Assembly (NCBI GenBank): GCA_007693335.1
Contig: REDU01000090.1
Coordinates: forward strand, 1-60,098
Reading direction: 5' to 3'
Length of the DNA: 60,098 bases
From: Ilumatobacter sp.
GTDB lineage: Bacteria; Actinomycetota; Acidimicrobiia; Acidimicrobiales; Ilumatobacteraceae
Both the position numbers and the translations under genes were made by a program. Under the pieces are notes generated by a model. The model had not been told where the DNA came from. It worked only from the letters and a program-made list of their open reading frames with translations, and ran no database searches. Numbering within the stretch: position 1 is the first letter of the stretch; every line of letters starts with the position of its first letter. Below, one piece after another: positions 17,536 to 26,012 of this stretch.

Positions 17536-18219
17536 TCAGACGGCCAACTCGTCCACCAGGGCGTCGACCAGTCGGCCCGCCGGATCGGCCGCGAGCACGC
17601 TCACCGCCGGCAGCTCATCGATCGGCGGAAGTGGTGCAGCCAGCAGCGGCAGGACCCGTGTCGGGTCGGCGTGCAGGTGCACGGCACACTGGAACCTGGC
17701 CGCTGAGCGGGTGCGGCGCTGGCTGATGCCCACCAACTTGTGGCCGTCGAGCAGCACCTCGCCCGGGCCGATGCCGGCGAAGCAGATCAGGTCCGACCAC
17801 GACGAGGCCACCATGCCGCCGCGGTGCACCGCGATCCCCGCAGTCAGTCCGAGGTGGGCGAGCGCGGCGGCCCACCGCTCGCCCATCCAGACCATCGAGC
17901 CGCGGATGTCCGATGTCGAGGAGGGATGATCGGTGGGAACGATCACGTCCACCCAGAGCACCTCACCCGGCACGAGGTGCACGAGGCCGCCACCCGATCT
18001 GCGGTGCGCCACCTCGACGCCGGCGGACCCACAGGCCTCGAGGTCGAGCACATCGGTGCGTTGCTGCGACCCGAGCACCACCGCCGGACGATCGACCACG
18101 AAATCCCACACCACCAGGTGACCACCGAGGTCCTCACCGGTCGGCAGGTCTCGGGCATGGAACGCCACGGCCGATCCCGTCGAGCGTTCGACGTGGACCT
18201 CTCTCGGAGGACGAGGCAT
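17536..18219 (-). CDS. Lipoate/octanoate protein ligase-like protein
   Basis: 227 aa with the BPL/LplA/LipB catalytic fold. VLGSQQRTDVLDLEACGSAGVEVAHRRSGGGLVHLVPGEVLWVDVIVP contains the RRSGGG lipoyl-AMP loop (it is conserved across LplA). GHKLVGISQRRTRSAARFQCAVHL contains the family lysine that attacks the acyl-adenylate (Lys in GHKLVG). It may ligate lipoate to E2 or GcvH proteins, or transfer octanoate; no lipoylated partner is nearby. It lies 4 nt after an HNH gene on the same strand and is convergent with the DUF222-HNH gene, 14 bp away. Confidence 0.75.
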   Translation of the reverse strand: MPRPPREVHVERSTGSAVAFHARDLPTGEDLGGHLVVWDFVVDRPAVVLGSQQRTDVLDLEACGSAGVEVAHRRSGGGLVHLVPGEVLWVDVIVPTDHPSSTSDIRGSMVWMGERWAAALAHLGLTAGIAVHRGGMVASSWSDLICFAGIGPGEVLLDGHKLVGISQRRTRSAARFQCAVHLHADPTRVLPLLAAPLPPIDELPAVSVLAADPAGRLVDALVDELAV

Positions 18220-18223
18220 CGGG

Positions 18224-18721
18224 CTACGAGGCCGGCGCGATGTAGGGCTTCCAGGCCTCGGGTACCCGGCTCACGCTCACGATCAGCCACGACGACGGAC
18301 GCGGCGCACGGGTGGGCCGCAGGAGCCGCATCCCGGCCTCGTCGGGCGTGCGGTCGCGCTTGGAGAGGTTGCACGGACGGCACGCAGCAGCCACGTTCTC
18401 CCAGATGTGCTCTCCCCCTCGCGAGCGCGGCATCACGTGGTCGATCGAGTCGGCGGGCGCCCCGCAGTACTGGCAGCGGTGATCGTCGCGGGCGAACACA
18501 CCGCGACGCGACACCGATGTGCCTCGTCGGTACGGCACCTTGACCATGTACCGGAGCCTGATCACCAGCGGGCTGTGGACGGCCAACGACTCCGAGCGGA
18601 GGAGCGAACCGTCGTGCTCGACCAGATCGGCCTTGTCGTCGAGCACCAACACCGCCGCCCGTCGCGACGCCACGACGCTGAGCGGTTCGAAGGTCGCGTT
18701 GAGGACGAGCGCGCTCGGCAC
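18224..18721 (-). CDS. Small HNH endonuclease
   Basis: About 165 aa. It begins with VLNATFEPLSVVASRRAAVLVLDDKADLVEHDG, the conserved N-terminal half of a common actinobacterial HNH family. The nuclease core CQYCGAPADSIDHVMPRSRGGEHIWENVAAACRPCNLSKRDRTP follows, with two CxxC zinc pairs, the His of DHV and the Asn of WEN. The GTG at 18721 is chosen because the conserved strand begins within a few residues; a GTG at 18751 is possible. Role unknown; these genes are usually chromosomal and single-copy rather than in mobile elements. Confidence 0.85.
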   Translation of the reverse strand: MPSALVLNATFEPLSVVASRRAAVLVLDDKADLVEHDGSLLRSESLAVHSPLVIRLRYMVKVPYRRGTSVSRRGVFARDDHRCQYCGAPADSIDHVMPRSRGGEHIWENVAAACRPCNLSKRDRTPDEAGMRLLRPTRAPRPSSWLIVSVSRVPEAWKPYIAPAS

Positions 18722-18760
18722 GTCGACCTCACCGGCCCCGACCCGGACCACAGGTCCGGA

Positions 18761-19000
18761 TCAGCCGTAACGCTCCCACTGTGCGCACCACAGCAGATAG
18801 TTCACCACGTCGGACGGCTCCGGTGCACGATCGATCCGCCCGTACTGGGTCAGCAGTCTGAACTCCACGTAATGACGATCGGGCAGCGGCAGGTACGGTC
18901 GCTGCGCCCACCAGCGCGCCGGCACGGTGCGGCGGTACTGCCGTGCGGCCGTGCGCCACAGGGTGGGACGCGCCGCCACCGCCACCGCTGCTCGGATCAC
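18761..19000 (-). CDS. Small conserved-looking protein coupled to the acyl-CoA dehydrogenase
   Basis: 79 aa, basic and rich in Trp, Tyr, Pro and Arg (RWWAQRPYLPLPDRHYVEFRLLTQYG, then YLLWCAQWERYG at the end). No membrane helix, no known domain that I recognise. Its GTG start shares GTGA with the stop of the upstream acyl-CoA dehydrogenase gene, so the two are translationally coupled. The coupling and the ordered aromatic pattern argue for a real protein; a role near acyl-CoA metabolism is only a guess from position. Confidence 0.7.
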   Translation of the reverse strand: MIRAAVAVAARPTLWRTAARQYRRTVPARWWAQRPYLPLPDRHYVEFRLLTQYGRIDRAPEPSDVVNYLLWCAQWERYG

Positions 19001-20217
19001 GCCGGACGTGGTTCCTTGGGCAGACCGAGCACCATCTCACCGATGATGTTGCGCTGGATCTGCGACGACCCGGCGTAGATCGTGCCGGCTCGGGCGTTGA
19101 GGAAGGTACCGACCCAGGAGGCCGACGAGTTCGATGCACCCGCGTCGTCGGCCTGGAACGCCGAGCTGGGCGGTCGACCCTCGATCAGCATCGCCTCGGG
19201 GCCGAGGATGTCGACGGCCAGCTCGGTCACGATGCGGTGGTACTCGCTCCAGTAGAGCTTCGAGATCGCACCGTCGGGACCGGGGTGGTGACCCTGCAAG
19301 AACTTCGTGAGGGTGCGCATGCCGTTGTACCGCATCACCTCGACCTGGGCGTAGCACGACGCCAGGCGCTGCCGGATGGTGGGATCGTCGTGGAGGTCCC
19401 GCTCCTTCGCCATCTCGACCAGACGATCGAGCTCACCCCTGAACATGATGGGGAGCGTGGCCGCTGCCTCGCCGCGCTCGTAACCGAGCAGGGTCATGGC
19501 CACGGCCCACCCGTTGTTGACCCCGCCGATCACGTTGTCCTTGGGGCACGTGGCGTCGGAGTAGAAGACCTCGTTGAACTCGCTCTCGCCCGAGACCATC
19601 TTGATCGGACGGACCTCGATGCCGGGCTGGCGCATGTCGACCAGGAGGAACGAGATCCCCTTGTGCTTCGGGGCGTCGGTGTCGGTGCGCGCGAGGGTGA
19701 AGATGTGGTCGGCGAGGTGTCCGGCCGAGGTCCAGATCTTCTGGCCGTTCAGGATCCACTGGTCGCCGTCGAGCACACCCTTGAGACCGACGGCGCCGAG
19801 ATCGGAACCGGCATCGGGCTCGCTGTACCCCTGGCACCAGGTGTCCTCGCCGGACAGGATTCGCGGGAGGTAGTACGACTTCTGCTCGTCGGTCCCCCAC
19901 ATCAGCAGCGTGTTGCCGAGCATCTGGATGCCGAACACGTCGTTCGGGCCACCGGTGGGCACGCCGGCACGGGTGAACTCCTCGGCCAGGATCACCTGCT
20001 CGAGCGGTGACAGACCGGCGCCGCCGTACTCGACGGGCCACCCCGGGGCGAGGTAGCCCCCCTCGTGGAGCGTCTTGCGCCAGTCGGTCACGAACTGCGT
20101 GAACTCGTCACCCTCGAGGCGGCCGATGCCGCCCCAGCCGGACGGGAGCTTCTCGGCGAGGAACGCCTGGACCTTCTCTCGGTACGCCTCGGCATCAGCG
20201 GTGTAGGTGGGCTGCAT
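18997..20217 (-). CDS. Acyl-CoA dehydrogenase
   Basis: 406 aa FAD enzyme forming trans-2-enoyl-CoA. The three-domain fold shows QGYSEPDAGSDL (FAD/substrate loop), NGQKIWTSAGHLADH, and the C-terminal IYAGSSQIQRNIIGE. The position that carries the catalytic glutamate in medium-chain enzymes (in YEGT) is Ala here. Many actinobacterial FadE proteins use a glutamate elsewhere or act as heteromers, so activity cannot be judged from this residue alone. ATG 20217 lies 6 nt after a TACGCT -10 box. It is coupled to a 79-aa gene. Confidence 0.9.
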   Translation of the reverse strand: MQPTYTADAEAYREKVQAFLAEKLPSGWGGIGRLEGDEFTQFVTDWRKTLHEGGYLAPGWPVEYGGAGLSPLEQVILAEEFTRAGVPTGGPNDVFGIQMLGNTLLMWGTDEQKSYYLPRILSGEDTWCQGYSEPDAGSDLGAVGLKGVLDGDQWILNGQKIWTSAGHLADHIFTLARTDTDAPKHKGISFLLVDMRQPGIEVRPIKMVSGESEFNEVFYSDATCPKDNVIGGVNNGWAVAMTLLGYERGEAAATLPIMFRGELDRLVEMAKERDLHDDPTIRQRLASCYAQVEVMRYNGMRTLTKFLQGHHPGPDGAISKLYWSEYHRIVTELAVDILGPEAMLIEGRPPSSAFQADDAGASNSSASWVGTFLNARAGTIYAGSSQIQRNIIGEMVLGLPKEPRPA

Positions 20218-20223
20218 GCGATC

Positions 20224-20229
20224 AGCGTA
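20224..20229 (-). promoter_or_regulatory. -10 box of the acyl-CoA dehydrogenase gene
   Basis: TACGCT on the minus strand ends 6 nt before the ATG at 20217, placing the likely transcript start at the start codon. Confidence 0.45.
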
Positions 20230-20265
20230 GACCGCGTGACAGCGCGGTGATCACCCGTGCGGTGG

Positions 20266-21132
20266 TCACCCGTCGGGAGCAGGATCGGCCCGAGCCACCG
20301 CTGCGGCCGCGACCAACGGTCCACCGGCGGCACCGGCGATGGGCACGACGCTCAGTCCGGCGAGGTGAGGGAGGCGCATCCGCTGCTCGAGCTCGCGTTC
20401 GAGCGCTTCGAACAGCGGTGCGCCGAACGCGGCGGGGACCGACCCGGCAACGAGCACCAAGCTGGGATCGACCATGGCAGCGAGTGACGCGATGGAGCGG
20501 GCCAGCATGATTCCTGTGCGCTCGACGATCGCCACGGGCGTGCGCGCCAGCGGTCGGTTCGTGTCGGACTCGATGGCACTGGCGCTCGCATAGGCGTCGA
20601 GACAGCCGTAGGCGCCACAGGTGCACACACGCCCGTCGGGTTCGACCATCAGATGACCGATCTGCCCCACGTTGCCCGCGCGACCGTCGAGCAGGCGGCC
20701 GCCCACGACGATGCCTGCATCGACCACATCACCCACCGAGATGGCGACCACGTCGCGGACGTGCTCCGCCGCCCCACACCAACGTTCGCCGAGTGCCAGT
20801 GCCCGACCGGGCAGCTCGATCGACACGGGCAACCCGGTCACCGACTCCAGCTCGGCACGGAGGGGGAACCCGGCCCACGCCGACACCTGCGCCGGGGTGA
20901 AGGTGCCCGTGGCCCGATCGATCGGCCCCGGGCACGAGACACCGCACGCGGTGGGCGGCTCGTCGGGCGGCGCGGCGGCGAGCACCCGCCGGATGAGGCG
21001 CACCAACGTTGGCCAGACGTGGCGGGCCGGAGTCGCCACGCGGTCACGGACCAGCACCGTGCCGTCGGCACCGACCACACCGGCAGCGAGTCGACTCGCT
21101 CCGAGATCGATGGCCAGGTACCGCTCGTGCAC
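20266..21132 (-). CDS. ROK-family sugar kinase or regulator-type protein
   Basis: 288 aa ROK protein with the ATP phosphate loop IDLGASRLAAGVV at residues 7-19 (normally DxGGTK; Thr and Lys are altered here to Ser and Arg). The zinc motif CTCGAYGCLDAYAS and GQIGHLMVEPDG are present. The sugar-site and catalytic Asp region around VSIELPGRALALGE is divergent from NDA, so kinase activity is uncertain. The GTG at 21132 lies 7 nt after TACGTT. It is divergent from moxR with 81 bp between the start codons. Confidence 0.78.
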   Translation of the reverse strand: MHERYLAIDLGASRLAAGVVGADGTVLVRDRVATPARHVWPTLVRLIRRVLAAAPPDEPPTACGVSCPGPIDRATGTFTPAQVSAWAGFPLRAELESVTGLPVSIELPGRALALGERWCGAAEHVRDVVAISVGDVVDAGIVVGGRLLDGRAGNVGQIGHLMVEPDGRVCTCGAYGCLDAYASASAIESDTNRPLARTPVAIVERTGIMLARSIASLAAMVDPSLVLVAGSVPAAFGAPLFEALERELEQRMRLPHLAGLSVVPIAGAAGGPLVAAAAVARADPAPDG

Positions 21133-21139
21133 GGCGCGC

Positions 21140-21145
21140 AACGTA
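21140..21145 (-). promoter_or_regulatory. -10 box of the ROK gene
   Basis: TACGTT on the minus strand ends 7 nt before the GTG at 21132, a leaderless arrangement that also supports this start. Confidence 0.5.
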
Positions 21146-21200
21146 GCGCACCCCCGCAGGGACGGGACGGCCACGACCGGACGGGGCGGATCGAAGCGTC

Positions 21201-21206
21201 TACCCT
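21201..21206 (+). promoter_or_regulatory. -10 box of the moxR operon
   Basis: TACCCT ends 7 nt before the GTG at 21214, in the divergent region shared with the ROK gene. Confidence 0.5.
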
Positions 21207-21213
21207 TCGACCT

Positions 21214-22173
21214 GTGACCGCCAGTGCCGACCAGGCCGACACGTTCTCGGCACTCTTCGACGCGATCGTCGCCAACGTGTCCCAGGTGGTGCACGGCAAG
21301 CGCGATGCAGTCGAGTTCGCCATCATCACGATGCTCGCCGAGGGTCACCTCCTCGTCGAGGACGTGCCCGGGGTGGGCAAGACCAGTCTGGCGAAGGCGC
21401 TCGCTGCGTCGGTCGACTGCGAGTGGAAGCGGGTGCAGTTCACCCCCGACCTGTTGCCGAGCGATCTCGTGGGCGTCAACATCTACGAGCGCACCAACGA
21501 GGCGTTCCGTTTCTCGCCCGGACCCATCTTCGCCAACATCGTGCTGACCGACGAGATCAACCGGGCGTCACCCAAGACCCAATCGGCGCTGCTCGAAGCC
21601 ATGGAGGAGCGCCAGATCACCGTCGACGGCACCTCGTACCCACTCGAGCCGCCGTTCATGGTGATCGCCACCCAGAACCCGGTCGAACAGGAGGGCACCT
21701 ACCGGCTGCCCGAGAGCCAGCTCGACCGCTTCCTGCTCAGGATCTCGCTGGGGTACCCGGGCCGCGCGGCGGAGATGGCGATCCTCGACGACCAGGGATC
21801 CGCCGACCGGCTGAAGAAACTCGCTCCCGTGGTGTCGTCCGCAGAGCTGCGCACGATGATCGACCATGTCCGCGGTGTGTACGTGGCCGGGGCACTGAAG
21901 TCGTACCTCGTCGACATCGCCGAGACCAGCCGTCGTCACCCGTCGATCGAACTCGGGCTCTCGCCCCGGGCCACGCTGCAGCTCTCGGCTGCCGGACGCT
22001 CGTTCGCTGCCGCCCGCGGCCGCAATTACGTGACTCCCGACGACATCAAGTCCGTGGCCGTTCCGGCCCTCGCCCACCGACTCGTGCTGCGGGCCGACCG
22101 GGGCGCCCGGATGTCGTCGGCCGACGCCGTCAACGAGATCCTCGGCGACGTCCCGGTGCCCGTCGCCAGTTGA
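21214..22173 (+). CDS. MoxR-family AAA+ ATPase
   Basis: 319 aa AAA+ chaperone-like ATPase. The Walker A motif is [15 protein letters not shown], Walker B is [23 protein letters not shown], the sensor segment is [24 protein letters not shown], and a C-terminal lid ([16 protein letters not shown]) follows. MoxR proteins work with DUF58/von Willebrand partners, often in envelope assembly. The DUF58 gene starts 6 nt after its stop, so the pair is an operon. The GTG start lies 7 nt after a -10 box. Confidence 0.93.
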   Translation: MTASADQADTFSALFDAIVANVSQVVHGKRDAVEFAIITMLAEGHLLVEDVPGVGKTSLAKALAASVDCEWKRVQFTPDLLPSDLVGVNIYERTNEAFRFSPGPIFANIVLTDEINRASPKTQSALLEAMEERQITVDGTSYPLEPPFMVIATQNPVEQEGTYRLPESQLDRFLLRISLGYPGRAAEMAILDDQGSADRLKKLAPVVSSAELRTMIDHVRGVYVAGALKSYLVDIAETSRRHPSIELGLSPRATLQLSAAGRSFAAARGRNYVTPDDIKSVAVPALAHRLVLRADRGARMSSADAVNEILGDVPVPVAS

Positions 22174-22178
22174 TCGGG

Positions 22179-23375
22179 ATGCCCACCCGCCCCGGTTGGA
22201 CGTTGGTGGCCGCCAGCGTCCTGGCCGCGGCGATCGGTCGGACGTTCGGTGTCATCGAACTGTATGTGATCGCGGCTGCGGCGATGGCTGCGATGGTGGC
22301 CGCGCTGGTGGCGGTCCGCTTCGGCGTGTCCGGGCTCCGCGCCCACCGGTGGATCCATCCGCCGATCCTCAGTGTGGGCGAGACCGGACAGGTCGATCTG
22401 ACCGTCACCAACGAGGGTCGCGGCCGTTCGCGACGTGTCCAGCTGTCCGAACCCGTCGGTCCCACCGAGACCGCGCTCATCGCGGTCGCACCGCTGCGAG
22501 CGTCGCAGCACGTCGACGCGCGATATCGGCTCCCGGCATCGCGGCGCGGTGTGCTCGAACTCGGCCCGCTCGAGCTCGAGCGCCATGATCAACTCGGTCT
22601 GGCCGTGGCGCGGCGCATCGTGGCGCCGCTCGTCGAGGTGGTGGTGGCGCCGCGCGCATACGACCTGCCGATGCCCGACCTCGGACACGGTGTGCTCGGC
22701 CGCCACCTGCTCACACAGGCGCAACGGATGGGCACCGGCGAGTTCCACAGCCTGCGCGACTACGCGACCGGCGACGAGCCGCGTCTCATCAACTGGCGTG
22801 CGTCGGCGCGCACCGAAGAACTCAAGGTGCGCCAGCACACCACCGAAGGTGTTCGTCGGTGCATCGTCGTGCTCGACCGCGACGTCTCGGGCTACGGCGG
22901 CACGGACGGGACCGGGAGTGACGCCTTCGAACGAGCCGTCACGGCGGCGGCCAGCCTCGTCGGCTCCAGTGATCGGGCCGGGCTGACCACTCGCTTCGTG
23001 ACCGCCGGCGGGATCGATCTCCGCGGACCCGACGTCGCGTCCACCACCTTGGGCGTGTTGGCCCGGATCACACCCGGCGAGCCACTCGACGAGATCGAGC
23101 GTGACCCTGGTGAGGGACTCGGGCTCGTGATCGTGATCACCACCTCGACGTCCGGCCCGACATGGCGGCACACCGATGCCCTGCTCGACCCCACGCTCAC
23201 CCGCGTCGGCATCGTCACCGGCAGCGCCACCCGATCCGTCGAACAGGTCGGTCGGCTCGGTGTGGACGCCTCCACCGACGAGCGCTTCGTTGCCGGGTGG
23301 TCGGCGCTGGCCGGTCGCGGTGGTCTCGATGTCCGGAGCCAACTGGTGCGCCGCGATCCGGCCGGCGTGCGATGA
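22179..23375 (+). CDS. DUF58 membrane protein, MoxR partner
   Basis: 398 aa. Two adjacent N-terminal membrane helices (about 5-45) precede a beta-rich segment ([16 protein letters not shown]) and the DUF58 signature [28 protein letters not shown]. The rest resembles a von Willebrand A-type fold beginning IVVLDRD. Such proteins are thought to receive the action of the MoxR ATPase. The ATG at 22179 follows the moxR stop closely. Its stop overlaps the next start as ATGA (23372-23375). Confidence 0.88.
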   Translation: MPTRPGWTLVAASVLAAAIGRTFGVIELYVIAAAAMAAMVAALVAVRFGVSGLRAHRWIHPPILSVGETGQVDLTVTNEGRGRSRRVQLSEPVGPTETALIAVAPLRASQHVDARYRLPASRRGVLELGPLELERHDQLGLAVARRIVAPLVEVVVAPRAYDLPMPDLGHGVLGRHLLTQAQRMGTGEFHSLRDYATGDEPRLINWRASARTEELKVRQHTTEGVRRCIVVLDRDVSGYGGTDGTGSDAFERAVTAAASLVGSSDRAGLTTRFVTAGGIDLRGPDVASTTLGVLARITPGEPLDEIERDPGEGLGLVIVITTSTSGPTWRHTDALLDPTLTRVGIVTGSATRSVEQVGRLGVDASTDERFVAGWSALAGRGGLDVRSQLVRRDPAGVR

Positions 23376-25651
23376 GCGATGTCGGCCGGACCAGTGTCGT
23401 CCCGAACGGCCGGGCGGCGGCCAGCGGCACCGCCACGCTCGCCGTTGCGGCCTACTCGGTGGCCGTCGCCGTCGGCTTCGCCCGCGTCTTCCCCGGATGG
23501 TCGTTCCTCCCCGATCTGGTGATCGTGGCCGTGGTCGTACACGGCACGTCCTACGGGTTGCGACGGGTGGGGGTGACCAGCTGGGTGGCGGTGCCCGCCC
23601 TCACGGTGGTGGCGGGATGGCTGGTGATGTGGCTCCACTACGGCACCACGTTCTCGTGGATGCTGCCGACATCGGTCACCTGGAATCTGGCCCGACTCGA
23701 GTTCGACCTGGTCCGCGAGCAGTTCGCCACCACCACGGCACCGGTCGAGTACGGCGCCGGATGGGCGGTGCTCGCGACCATCGGCATGGCCATCGCGGTG
23801 CTCCTGGCCGACACGTTCGCGTTCCGTGCCGAGGCCCGGGCCGAGACGCTGGTACCCGGCGGGGTGCTGTTCGTGTTCATCGGGGCCTTGGGTGACGATC
23901 GCCAACGCATCGAGCTCACCGCGATCCTGGTGGCCGTCGGCGTGATCGCCGTGGTCGCGCTGCGTGCATACCACGACGCCGGTCGTCGGCCGCTCCTGCG
24001 ACCCGAGCGTGGTCCGCTCGACCTGGTGGTCCCCACGGCGATCGGCACCGCCGTGGCCATCGCGATCGTGGCTGGAGTCGTCGGTCCGCGCATCCCGGGC
24101 GCCGGGGCCGAGCCCCTCCTCGAGACCCGTGGCCGCTCGGGGGGAGTCACCGAGGTGCTGAGCCCACTGGTCGACATCCGCTCGCGACTGGTGAACCAGT
24201 CGGACAACGAGCTGTTCCGGGTGACCGCCGACGACGAGTCGTACTGGCGTCTGACCACCCTGCCCGAGTTCGACGGCAGCACGTTCCGTCTGCCGACGCG
24301 CTCGCTCGAGCGCATCGACGGCGCGTTCGGTTCGGTCCGACCCGAGACGGAACTCCTCCGTCAGGACATCGAGATCGCGGCGCTCGGCGGGCAACTCGTG
24401 CCGGCGGCCGCCGATCCCGTCGAAGCCTCGGGCGACGGGCTCCGCTGGAACCCCGACACCGCGACGCTCGTGAACGTCGACGGCGACCTCGCAGCCGGTG
24501 ACACCTTCACCGTCGTGAGCGCAGCGCCCCGGCTCCAACCGTCACAGCTGCGGGCCACCACGTCGAGTACCCCTCCGGATCCGATCCATCTCGAACTGCC
24601 CGACGACTTCCCGGCGTCGGTACGCGACCTCGCAGCCGTGCTCACCGACTCGTCGCCCACGACCTACGACGCCGCCCTCGCCCTCCAGACGTTCTTCCGG
24701 AGCGAGTTCGAGTACAGCGTCGACGTACCGGCAGGCCATGGCGCCTCCGCCATCGAGGTGTTCCTCCGTCAACGCATCGGGTATTGCGAGCAGTTCGCAG
24801 CGACGTTCGCCGCCATGGCCCGCTCGGCCGGTCTCCCCTCCCGCGTGGCTGTCGGGTACACGGCCGGTCTCCCCGACGACGCCGGCCGCTTCACCGTGCT
24901 CGGACGCAACGCCCATGCGTGGCCGGAGATCTGGTTCGACGGCGTCGGCTGGGTGCCGTTCGAGCCGACGCCGGGCCGCGGCGCACCGGGCACCGAGCAG
25001 TACACGGGCGTCGCGCCCGCCCAGGACGAGACCCCGGCCGGGTCGGTCGCGGCCACCGACGGCAGCGACGAGTTCCGTCCCGAGATCGCCCCGCCGCCCA
25101 GCCCGCCCGACCGGCCCACCGACGCGCTCGAGTTCGACGACGAGATGGGCGCGCTGTTCCCCGATCCCTCGGCCGGGCAGATCGGTGCCACCGCTCCCGC
25201 CGATCGCACCGATCTGCGACCGCTGCTCCAGTGGCTGCTCGTGCTCGCGATCGTGGCGCTGCTGACCCTGCCGGCGATCGCCCGACGGATCGTGCTGCGG
25301 CGGCGCGAGCACACCCCGAGCGTCGAGCGCGTCGCGTCGGCCTGGAACCTCGCGGTGGATTCGGTCGCGGCCGTCGGCGTCCCGACGCATCCGTCGATGA
25401 CCGCGGCCCAGATCACGGCCGCCACCGCCGAAGCGCTCCCGGTGGCCGCCCGTCCCATGCGGTCGCTGGCCGACACCGTGAACGAGGTCACCTTCGCACC
25501 GCCGGGAGCCGTCGATCTCGACCGGATCGGCCCGTTCGGCGAGACGATCGCCCGCAACTGCTCCGTGTGGGCCCGCCAGGTCGACGGCATCGCGGCCGAC
25601 CGGCTGACGATGGGCGGACGGATTCGACGCTACGTGATGTTCTGGCGGTGA
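23372..25651 (+). CDS. Membrane transglutaminase-like protein (TgpA type)
   Basis: 759 aa. About six helices occupy residues 20-240, then a large extracytoplasmic region with a transglutaminase core. The active centre is Cys472 in RIGYCEQFAATFAAMARSAGLPSR, His515 in NAHAWPEIWF and the acidic FEPTPG segment where classical enzymes have DPT. A Pro-rich linker, a last membrane helix near residue 620 and a cytoplasmic DUF4129-like tail follow. With MoxR and DUF58 it forms a common actinobacterial three-gene unit, probably envelope-related; its substrate is unknown. Confidence 0.9.
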   Translation: MSDVGRTSVVPNGRAAASGTATLAVAAYSVAVAVGFARVFPGWSFLPDLVIVAVVVHGTSYGLRRVGVTSWVAVPALTVVAGWLVMWLHYGTTFSWMLPTSVTWNLARLEFDLVREQFATTTAPVEYGAGWAVLATIGMAIAVLLADTFAFRAEARAETLVPGGVLFVFIGALGDDRQRIELTAILVAVGVIAVVALRAYHDAGRRPLLRPERGPLDLVVPTAIGTAVAIAIVAGVVGPRIPGAGAEPLLETRGRSGGVTEVLSPLVDIRSRLVNQSDNELFRVTADDESYWRLTTLPEFDGSTFRLPTRSLERIDGAFGSVRPETELLRQDIEIAALGGQLVPAAADPVEASGDGLRWNPDTATLVNVDGDLAAGDTFTVVSAAPRLQPSQLRATTSSTPPDPIHLELPDDFPASVRDLAAVLTDSSPTTYDAALALQTFFRSEFEYSVDVPAGHGASAIEVFLRQRIGYCEQFAATFAAMARSAGLPSRVAVGYTAGLPDDAGRFTVLGRNAHAWPEIWFDGVGWVPFEPTPGRGAPGTEQYTGVAPAQDETPAGSVAATDGSDEFRPEIAPPPSPPDRPTDALEFDDEMGALFPDPSAGQIGATAPADRTDLRPLLQWLLVLAIVALLTLPAIARRIVLRRREHTPSVERVASAWNLAVDSVAAVGVPTHPSMTAAQITAATAEALPVAARPMRSLADTVNEVTFAPPGAVDLDRIGPFGETIARNCSVWARQVDGIAADRLTMGGRIRRYVMFWR

Positions 25652-25654
25652 AGT

Positions 25655-25981
25655 TCAGGCGTCGTCGCGACGCTGGGAGCGGCTGGCACCGCCCAGCCAG
25701 GCGCTGACCGGCAGCGAAGCCAGACGATCACGGCCGATCACACGGAGCTCCGACTCGAGGAGCACGGCCATGACCAGGACGAGCACGAAGCCACCGAACG
25801 ACACCAGGAAGTTCACGCTGAGACCCAACACCGTGATCGCCAGACCCACGACGAGACCGATCGCGAGGCCCACCGCCCGCTTGCGCGAGACGCGGTAGCC
25901 GCGGTTCGAGAAGGTCGGGTCCTGTTCGAGTTCCTGCTCGATCTGACGGAGGATCCGTTGTTCGTCTTCGGACAGCGGCAC
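25655..25981 (-). CDS. DUF3040 membrane protein
   Basis: 108 aa. It starts with PLSEDEQRILRQIEQELEQDPTF, the DUF3040 signature found widely in actinobacteria. Two adjacent membrane helices follow (VGLAIGLVVGLAITVLGLSVNFLVSFGGFVLVLVMAVLL) and a basic tail. The GTG at 25981 places the signature at the N-terminus. It is convergent with the transglutaminase gene, with 3 bp between stops. Role unknown. Confidence 0.88.
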   Translation of the reverse strand: MPLSEDEQRILRQIEQELEQDPTFSNRGYRVSRKRAVGLAIGLVVGLAITVLGLSVNFLVSFGGFVLVLVMAVLLESELRVIGRDRLASLPVSAWLGGASRSQRRDDA

Positions 25982-26012
25982 GCGCCCATCATCGCACGTG
26001 CGCCCGCCGTAC

